Origin: Aurantiochytrium sp. KH105 | Lineage: Eukaryota; Sar; Bigyra; Thraustochytrida; Thraustochytriidae | DNA: 64,000 bases | Reading direction: 5' to 3' | Assembly: GCA_003116975.1 (NCBI GenBank) | Contig: BGKB01000202.1 | Location: 1-64,000, forward strand | Program-made: the position numbers and the translations under genes | Notes under the pieces: model-generated | Databases searched by the model: none | What the model was told of the DNA's origin: nothing | The model's input: the letters and a program-made list of their open reading frames with translations, nothing else | Shown here: one piece after another, positions 57,215-64,000 of the stretch | Layout: the number at the start of each line of letters is the position of its first letter | Numbering within the stretch: the stretch's first letter is position 1

Positions 57215-60200
57215 TCAATGCGAAGAGCGTTTGCCGGCTGGCGGAGACAATGATGCAATCTCGGCCATGTGTGCGCGCGTGCAGATCCGCACCTCTGGTG
57301 AACGTGCTGCACACTCGAGCAAAAGTTTGCTTCCGTGAAACACCACTAGCTCCCAGCGCACGAGCTGCTTGGTCTGGGCCGTAACCAGCTGCTGTACAAG
57401 CTTCTCGACCACGTACGAGGCACGAATGCGCATTGCAAACGGTCTCCATTCCGCACATGGAAGTAAAAGCTGCTTGAGAAGGCGAAAGAGAACCAATACC
57501 TGCGGATGCACCGTCAGGGTGGGTCCTCGTTGAAGAATGGATGTCACCAAAAATGAAGCGAGACCCATCGCCATTCGTTCTGATGACCGACTCAGGTCCT
57601 CCATCATTTGCACGGCGCAGGCCTCATCGAGCAAAATCAGACGTCGCCACAAACCTGCGTTCACGGCGAGGTTCACAAGGCCGTCCTTGTCGTCAGAGAG
57701 AGCTTCGTCCTTATCGCCCAGAGCGCCGTTACCAGCACCAGCACTGGCAACGCCAGTACTTGCGCCACCAGTTTCATCAGGACTAGCGCCAGCACTAACG
57801 CCGGCGTCGTTGCCCTCTAAGCCCCCATCCGCGGTACTTTCACCGTCTTGTTGCACTGTTACATCGCCGTTCACGTGCGATGGTATCGTTGAAACGCTAG
57901 AGACATTGGCGCTGGCAGGGGTGACCGCTGTCTCGACAGGATCAGTAGCACCATCATAAGCAACCTTGACGCCAGCATCTTGAGCACCTTGAAGCTTTTG
58001 CTCGGTGTTGATACTCACGTCAACATTGTCATCGACGACTTTCTCAACTACCTCCTCTTCCTCGTCCTCCTCTTCATCGTCCGTGGTATCGTGGTGCGAA
58101 TCGTCGACGACAATCAGGTCGTCCAGAATGCTATAGTGCCGCCGCGAGCGCTTGCGTTGTAAACGACGCTGGGCCGCACTTGCGACGAGAACACGCAAAA
58201 GACTCGCCGCCGCCTTTGTTCCCGGTGTCGGGACTGAACCTTCGTACGATGTATAAGCTTTTGTAACGGGCCGTAGCAAACCAAAGTCAAGCAGCATGCC
58301 ACTCTCCACAGCCCCAAGAGACGCAAAAGCCTCCATAATTACAAAGTACTGCACACACGCGTCCGGAGTGGTCATTTGCTTGGAGAGCCAAAAGTGAAAT
58401 GCGCGGACAAATCGCGAAACTGCCTCTGCATTCGCAAGCGCCTGGCCCTCCATCGAGGCAACCACCAGGCGCGCCACGGTCTGCCGAACTGTTGGTTTTG
58501 GGCACAATAGAAATACTTGTTCCACGCGGTCCTTGTCTTCCAGGTACGAGAGGAGCCACCGCTGCGCGCTGTCGCTCCTGCTGATAAGTTCCACCAAGCG
58601 CACCTCCCATTCCGGGAAAAGGCCTTCCACCAACGTTCCCCAGCCATGTGCGGGAACATCGAGAAGGAACTGGATGCTCAGCCGGGCAATCGCCGCTCGG
58701 GATTCTTCCGTGCCAGCGTCGAGCCCAATGCGCATTAAATTCCAGGCGAACTTGTACGTGCTCGCATCAAAGACATAGTTGTGACGAATAAACGTAAGGT
58801 TGTCCTTGAGCAAGGCGTCCACCACGTGCGATGGCAACTTGAGCATGGACACACGCTGACTTCCGTCTCTTGGCTGGCGCAAGTCGCGCGCTCGACTTGC
58901 ATAGGCGAGGACTCTTGTATCCAAACGAGCCGAACTGCGTCGCCTTCGTCTGTGCATAAAGTGCTGCAGCATCTCGATACCGCGCTCGTCTACACCTCGG
59001 TCCTGCGCGACTTGCTCCCAGGACCGTCCATGCCGCTGCGTACGCATACCTTCGCGTCGACTCGACCGCGCCAACGGCGATAGAGAAAGTCGGAACGCAC
59101 TTGAATCCGCAGCGCCGTACGCGGGGTCAAACTTGTTTTCCAAGTCGCCACTCCCGTGACGGTTTTTGCTTCCCCGCGCACTACCCGCTCCGCACTCGCT
59201 CCCACTGTCCGAGCCGGCCGCTGCGTCAAGCACAGCAAGAATATCCTGAGGACTTGAGATATTGAAGCGTCCCAGAAGCCCTGCTTGCTCCATCGTGATC
59301 AACGGAGGTGCTGGCAGGTCCTCATCATCGTCCTCCTCTTCCTCCTCCTCTTCGTCATCCTCCTCGGCTGTTTCGGCACCTTCTTCGTCAACCTCAAGAC
59401 CAGCTGTCTCTGCTTTCATTGCCTCGGTCTGTTCATCAGCTGAGACATGATTCTCGGAGACAGATGGCGCGTCCTCCTGCTCCTCCTCATCGTTTGCATC
59501 ATCACTTTCGACAAGGAGTGCCGCGTGTTCACCAGATTCGTCGACCGAAGCAAGACCTGCAAGGTGATCCAAATTTGTGTCAAAGCCCCGTCCCGAATCA
59601 AGACCTAGCGAATCGTCAGTGTTTTCAACGCTACTCTTGCCATCGTCGCTGACGTCGCGGACGTCGTTGACGTCGTTGGCGGCGTTATCATCCACTTCAA
59701 CACCTGGGGCATACTCCTCGACCACGTCGCTATTTTCGCTGTCGCCCTCGTCATCATCGTCGTCGTCGTCTTCGTCGCTCGATATGGCCGAATCTTGCTT
59801 GGTATCCTCGAGATCCTCGAGATCGCTCCACAGCCCCGGCGAGTTGCCGAGCTTTGTCTCTGGGGAAGCGTCGCTCGCCCAGTTCCCTTGCGATTGCTGG
59901 GTCATCTTGCGGTCATAGACTAGCATGTAAGCACTGCGTGACTTGATCACCTCTGCAACTGATCTATCACTACGCATGATACGCTCCTTGCCGCCAAAGC
60001 AGTCGCCTGGAATGCAGTCAATTGGGTATGGCCACACAAACTTATCATTGAACTCGATCCATTGACCTCCAACCTTGGGAAATCGAGGTCGGCGTTCGCG
60101 AACAAACGAATAGTAGTGTCCCGAATCCATCGTGCCGGTATGCGCAATGACGCCGACCAGCTCATATTGATAAAACCCTGAGCCCATACGATCTTGAGAA

Positions 60201-63200
60201 TCCTCTGCACCGGCGTTGAGTCTTGAAGACGAGCCTGCCTCTTCTGGCCCACCTTCGAGAGATTCTGTGCTTGAGACAGGTACAGACCCGCCCGAGATGG
60301 ACTCCCGCGATACCGAGTCCTCATCATGGATATCGTCCTTGCTCCCACCCGGCGTACGCACGCTGCTGTTCTGTGAAATGTAGTCGTACGTAAAGGGTTC
60401 AAGGTCGAGCGAGAGTGGAAACTCAAAGCGGTCATTCAGCTTGCGCCGCGTAAGTGTCTGCAAGTCGAATTCAAAGCGCTTCAAGTTGATAATGAGATGG
60501 TCCGGAAGCTCCTTGATACACGTTCGCTTGATGGCGTCGACGCGTTCGCCAGATTCAAGCTTGTACTGGTTGTCGCCAGTCAAAAGCTCGCTTTGCACCA
60601 TGGCTTCGAGCGCTTCAGACAATGTCGAACAACCCTTGATGTCGAGCGGCAACGAGTGGAACGGGTCCGGTCGCTCCGAGACATATGGGTTGTTTGGATC
60701 CTTGCTGATGATTTGGTTCACAAGCAAACCTCGAAAGTGAGACTGGACGATTTCACGTGCGTGCTCTGACTCGGACTCGACATGATCGAAAAGCTCCGCG
60801 GCGAATTCATTCACGTCACGCTGCTCGGAGAGGTCGATTGACGCCCCATTTGCCTCAGCAAGAGCTTTGCAAAACGGAAAAGGATCATAGTAGTGCTTTG
60901 TGCTCACACGCAAAGATCCAAAGGTAACCTGCAATTGGTGCAAGAATGTCCCACTGCGCACAGATCGGATCGACAAAATTGCCTCGCTAAAACTCGGAAT
61001 ATGAAAGAGCTGCTGGATGAATGAGTTCATGTAGCACGTGGCGCCAAGATTCTGAAGTCCAGTAAATTGCTGCGGATGCTTGACGAGCGCCAAGGGGTTA
61101 TAGTGCCACTCCTTGGCGAAGCGTGCGCGAAATCCAACCTTGGCGGAACCACCAATGCCATCCTCCTCGAGGAGCTCGCACAGAAGCGCCAGATTAGCCG
61201 GACAGTCTTCAAGAAGCTCGACGAGCAACGCAAAAGCTGCATCGCGGCTCGCTTCGCTCTTGCACAGCGCACTGCGGTCATGAAGGATGAGCGACTGACC
61301 ACTGAATGATCGACGTAGCATACCGCGCGCGCGGCGACCGTGCGAGTAGGATCCGCCACTGTATCGGCGGTCGCTCGACGTCGGTGTCGGCACGGAGCCG
61401 TGCGGGGTCCCAGGAGACTGTTGTTGAGCGCTTTGCTTCTGTCGCGCTTCTGAGCGAATCATCTCCAAGCGTGCGCGATCTCCCTCAAAAGTGTAGCTAT
61501 TTGCAAAGAGCAGGTCGTGATACAAGTACTTGAGCAGATTGTGTTCTGCTGCGAGTGTCTTTAGCGACGGATCTTTGGCCACCACCGTTCGCAAGAGACG
61601 AAGTAGGCCGATCATGAGCTGATCTTCTCGATCTGTATGGAAGCTCTCAAGGCTTTCGTGCATGAGAAGTGCGTCCAAGCTGCGCAGAAAGATTTCGCGC
61701 GTCAACGAGGATACTGCCTCAGCTTGGTGGTCATGCCATAAAATCTCTTCGTCGGGCTTGCCCGATGCTACACTTGCCTTTGGCGTGAAATTCGGTGCAT
61801 TGATCAGATTCTCATCGACCATGTCAATCAGACCAAGCATGAGCATGTGAAACTCGCGACACGAAGACGAAAGATTCCGGTGGGCGCGGCGCACAAGCAT
61901 GCCGTCACGTTGCTCGGATCGCAGAGGCGCATGCATTGCCTTGTCGATGGGCAAAAGGAGGATAAGGTAGTCGCGCGAAAAAGCTTTGCGCTCAACAAAG
62001 AGAGAGTCGTCATGCACGCCCTCGCACGAATTTACCAGCGAGCATAGCGTCAGGAGTGCGCCGCACGCACGTGCGCGGGTGACCTGGTCTTCGCAGTAAA
62101 TGACGAGCTGCTCTGTCAGCTCGCGAATGTGCTCGAATCGAATGAAAGACCGCATGGTCTCCACGTCACCGACGGTGATGCAACTCATCACAAGATACAT
62201 GGCCCTGTCGACGACTTCGCGCATCATATCCACAGAAATAAAGGCATCGGCAGTACACAAGAGCATTGCTTCCAGCGAGGACTCAACGATGCGCGGGAAA
62301 TCCTCCGGGCGGCACGCGTGGACATCTGCCAGCGGGGGTGGCGCAAAAAGTGATCCTTTGGAGACAGGGGGGCGCAGTGTCTTGGTCGGCACCGCGTGCT
62401 TTGCCTGTACTGCCTCGTTGTTTTGGTCATGTTCATCAGCGCGAATCTCGTCGGCTTTGGAACTCTGCTTATTCTGGTGGTCCTCTGCGGGCGTCAGAGC
62501 ATCTGTGCCAGTGATTTTAGAGTTGCTGTTGCTGCTGCTGCTGCTACTGCTGCTGCTGCTGGCTTTGCTGCTGATGATGATGCTGTTTGCCGCGTGCTGC
62601 TCGCTCGCTTCCAGCGGCGGCACATCTTCTATTGGCAAATCGATCGAATCTGCAGGGACAGAGCGGTTTGGCGCGGGGGTCGCTGTGTTGCGTCTTGCTC
62701 GACGCACGGCTCTTCGACTCTTAATGTTGATCATTGTCGCAAGACGCCAAAAGGCATTCTCATCACCTGGCGCCGGACTACTGGACCCCGCAACATCTTG
62801 CGACGGCGAAGGGTGCGGCAGCAGATCCTGCTGTCCGCCAATCGCAGATTGGATCGCGCCGTCTTCCCCTTGAAGAGGGCTGTTCACGGGCGAGCTCGGT
62901 CGCAAGGGCGAGCCCAAGCCCTGCTGAGAGCCGGAAAGTGGAGACATCGCAGTGTATGGCGATGCTGGCGAGTTCAGAGACGACGCGAAACTTGATCGAG
63001 ATCCCGAAACTTGGAGGAAAAAAGCGAGGCGCCGTCGAAATCCTTTATCCGCGTAGAGAAGTGCGGCAATGATTTGGACAAGCACAGAAATGCACTCGAT
63101 GCGCCGAGGTCCAGAGAGCGAGCGATGATTGAGCAAAATTCGCAAGAGATGCTCTGTTCCTGCGCCTGACACAAAGCGCTTGAGCCAGGCGGACTGCTCC

Positions 63201-64000
63201 CCCAACGGTTGAAGGGTGCGAGAATCGACGCGCAGGTCAAACTTGGGCATGTCAAATGCACGTTCGGCTTCCATCTTGCGTCTTACGATCCGAAGTGCAT
63301 ACAAGAGTCGATGTGTGGAGTGAAGAGGCAAAAGACGGTTCCAGTCCTGGTCGAGAGACTCGATCGCCTTGACCATGGCTTCATCCTTTTGAAGAAGCAG
63401 CAGACAATCCCAGACGTTCTGCATAGCGCCTGGATCTGATGATACAACGGACTCCTCGCTCTCTCGAGCTGGATCCAATACCTGGAACATGTCTCCGCAG
63501 ATGGAGTTGATGAAATCTCCTGAAAAAGCGAGCGACGACACTCGAGCGTCGGGATCGGAAACACCATCTGTGCCAGCAGACGATGCAGCTGACATTGTCT
63601 TTGCGTCTGTACCCTCTGCGACAAGACCTGCAAGCGGAGACGCATATCCAGTCTCAAGTGCCTTTTGAACGAGAGGTGTTGCAAGTGCCACGAGTTGGTC
63701 CTGGCGTCGCTCGTCTCCGCCAACGGGCTGAAGGCGTTCCTTTTTGGCTCCATTTGGTCCAACAGCTCCGGGCACCGTTGCGCGCTCAAGTTTGACGTCC
63801 AAGACTTTGACGGAGTCCCAGTCACGAATGCCGAGATCTTTGAGGGTACGTTGGAGATCTGAATCTGCAAAAGGCTTGGGCGGCCCTTGCAGCTCGAGCT
63901 TTTCCGCCTGTAGCGAGTTTCCTCCCGCGGCGCGATAACCGTGAGACGAGCCAGGTCCCGGAGGGTGATGATTTGCAAGGCCGCCCTTGCCGCTCTCTTC
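57215..64000 (-). CDS. Giant ubiquitin-specific protease (USP9X/USP34-like), 5' partial
   Basis: The frame stays open to the right edge of the window, so the start is outside; at least 2260 residues are present. It belongs to peptidase family C19 and should remove ubiquitin from protein substrates. The catalytic core begins near 61070 with FTGLQNLGATCYMNSF (nucleophilic Cys). It includes QRDVNEFAAELFDH and LPDHLIINLKRFEFD, and ends with GTMDSGHYYSFVRER (catalytic His, near 60110) and WIEFNDKFV (Asn-Asp). Large alpha-helical repeats on both sides of the core are typical of USP9X, USP24 and USP34. Low-complexity insertions include a poly-Ser run (about 62520-62570) and long Asp/Glu tracts (about 59310-59780). 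It ends 221 bases from cytochrome b5. Confidence 0.9.
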   Translation of the reverse strand, partial: EESGKGGLANHHPPGPGSSHGYRAAGGNSLQAEKLELQGPPKPFADSDLQRTLKDLGIRDWDSVKVLDVKLERATVPGAVGPNGAKKERLQPVGGDERRQDQLVALATPLVQKALETGYASPLAGLVAEGTDAKTMSAASSAGTDGVSDPDARVSSLAFSGDFINSICGDMFQVLDPARESEESVVSSDPGAMQNVWDCLLLLQKDEAMVKAIESLDQDWNRLLPLHSTHRLLYALRIVRRKMEAERAFDMPKFDLRVDSRTLQPLGEQSAWLKRFVSGAGTEHLLRILLNHRSLSGPRRIECISVLVQIIAALLYADKGFRRRLAFFLQVSGSRSSFASSLNSPASPYTAMSPLSGSQQGLGSPLRPSSPVNSPLQGEDGAIQSAIGGQQDLLPHPSPSQDVAGSSSPAPGDENAFWRLATMINIKSRRAVRRARRNTATPAPNRSVPADSIDLPIEDVPPLEASEQHAANSIIISSKASSSSSSSSSSNSNSKITGTDALTPAEDHQNKQSSKADEIRADEHDQNNEAVQAKHAVPTKTLRPPVSKGSLFAPPPLADVHACRPEDFPRIVESSLEAMLLCTADAFISVDMMREVVDRAMYLVMSCITVGDVETMRSFIRFEHIRELTEQLVIYCEDQVTRARACGALLTLCSLVNSCEGVHDDSLFVERKAFSRDYLILLLPIDKAMHAPLRSEQRDGMLVRRAHRNLSSSCREFHMLMLGLIDMVDENLINAPNFTPKASVASGKPDEEILWHDHQAEAVSSLTREIFLRSLDALLMHESLESFHTDREDQLMIGLLRLLRTVVAKDPSLKTLAAEHNLLKYLYHDLLFANSYTFEGDRARLEMIRSEARQKQSAQQQSPGTPHGSVPTPTSSDRRYSGGSYSHGRRARGMLRRSFSGQSLILHDRSALCKSEASRDAAFALLVELLEDCPANLALLCELLEEDGIGGSAKVGFRARFAKEWHYNPLALVKHPQQFTGLQNLGATCYMNSFIQQLFHIPSFSEAILSIRSVRSGTFLHQLQVTFGSLRVSTKHYYDPFPFCKALAEANGASIDLSEQRDVNEFAAELFDHVESESEHAREIVQSHFRGLLVNQIISKDPNNPYVSERPDPFHSLPLDIKGCSTLSEALEAMVQSELLTGDNQYKLESGERVDAIKRTCIKELPDHLIINLKRFEFDLQTLTRRKLNDRFEFPLSLDLEPFTYDYISQNSSVRTPGGSKDDIHDEDSVSRESISGGSVPVSSTESLEGGPEEAGSSSRLNAGAEDSQDRMGSGFYQYELVGVIAHTGTMDSGHYYSFVRERRPRFPKVGGQWIEFNDKFVWPYPIDCIPGDCFGGKERIMRSDRSVAEVIKSRSAYMLVYDRKMTQQSQGNWASDASPETKLGNSPGLWSDLEDLEDTKQDSAISSDEDDDDDDDEGDSENSDVVEEYAPGVEVDDNAANDVNDVRDVSDDGKSSVENTDDSLGLDSGRGFDTNLDHLAGLASVDESGEHAALLVESDDANDEEEQEDAPSVSENHVSADEQTEAMKAETAGLEVDEEGAETAEEDDEEEEEEEDDDEDLPAPPLITMEQAGLLGRFNISSPQDILAVLDAAAGSDSGSECGAGSARGSKNRHGSGDLENKFDPAYGAADSSAFRLSLSPLARSSRREGMRTQRHGRSWEQVAQDRGVDERGIEMLQHFMHRRRRRSSARLDTRVLAYASRARDLRQPRDGSQRVSMLKLPSHVVDALLKDNLTFIRHNYVFDASTYKFAWNLMRIGLDAGTEESRAAIARLSIQFLLDVPAHGWGTLVEGLFPEWEVRLVELISRSDSAQRWLLSYLEDKDRVEQVFLLCPKPTVRQTVARLVVASMEGQALANAEAVSRFVRAFHFWLSKQMTTPDACVQYFVIMEAFASLGAVESGMLLDFGLLRPVTKAYTSYEGSVPTPGTKAAASLLRVLVASAAQRRLQRKRSRRHYSILDDLIVVDDSHHDTTDDEEEDEEEEVVEKVVDDNVDVSINTEQKLQGAQDAGVKVAYDGATDPVETAVTPASANVSSVSTIPSHVNGDVTVQQDGESTADGGLEGNDAGVSAGASPDETGGASTGVASAGAGNGALGDKDEALSDDKDGLVNLAVNAGLWRRLILLDEACAVQMMEDLSRSSERMAMGLASFLVTSILQRGPTLTVHPQVLVLFRLLKQLLLPCAEWRPFAMRIRASYVVEKLVQQLVTAQTKQLVRWELVVFHGSKLLLECAARSPEVRICTRAHMAEIASLSPPAGKRSSH

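Noticed and set aside
1-64000. tRNA or rRNA genes
   Set aside because: I scanned by eye for the tRNA B-box consensus (GGTTCGANNCC) and found only isolated partial matches inside coding sequence without a paired A-box or cloverleaf. A tRNAscan run would settle it.

Overview
The window looks like nuclear DNA of a flagellated, GC-rich protist. My best guess is a stramenopile of the labyrinthulomycete/thraustochytrid type. The reasons are compact and mostly intronless genes, a 14.4 kb uninterrupted axonemal dynein gene, few short introns with GTRNGT donors and CAG acceptors, abundant microsatellites and short convergent or divergent spacers. The taxonomic call is inference; the eukaryotic call is firm (spliceosomal introns, Sm-D3, dynein, ER-targeted proteins).

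Layout. 1-1510: remnant of a DDE-transposase/Ulp1-type DNA element with a near-perfect duplication around a single N. 1511-3091: short tandem duplications, no gene. 3092-4483: C-14 sterol reductase. 4995-19412 (minus): dynein heavy chain. 20442-21458: orphan ORF. 21775-23993: hotdog thioesterase and a CMGC-like kinase. 24169-27262: a divergent pair, a lidless tail-anchored Hsp70 and a MANF/CDNF homologue. 27956-30736 (minus): C1D/Rrp47 and glucosamine-6-phosphate deaminase. 30916-33854: a divergent pair, a UBZ-AlkB-GRF repair protein and an unknown helical protein. 35520-39364: an FCS-like zinc-finger protein, a five-finger RanBP2-type RS protein and a nucleolar-looking zinc-finger protein. 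39617-42364 (minus): TSR2 and a LOV-GTP cyclohydrolase II fusion. 43049-46755: VKOR, a nucleoside hydrolase-like protein and EMC3. 46756-50836: 4 kb without a convincing gene. 50837-56993: a 1092-residue His-rich orphan, Sm-D3 and a small cytochrome b5. 57215-64000 (minus): a giant ubiquitin-specific protease whose 5' end lies outside the window.

The strongest candidate for a new system is the LOV-GTP cyclohydrolase II fusion. It joins a blue-light flavin sensor, with its adduct-forming cysteine, to the committed enzyme of the riboflavin pathway, so the product pathway feeds the sensor's own chromophore. Second is the tail-anchored Hsp70 that lacks a lid and is transcribed divergently from a MANF homologue; animal MANF binds the nucleotide-binding domain of an Hsp70. 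Third is the AlkB demethylase flanked by a ubiquitin-binding-type finger and a GRF finger. Several other genes also act at the endoplasmic reticulum (sterol reductase, VKOR, EMC3), but they share no operon-like linkage and the grouping may be chance.
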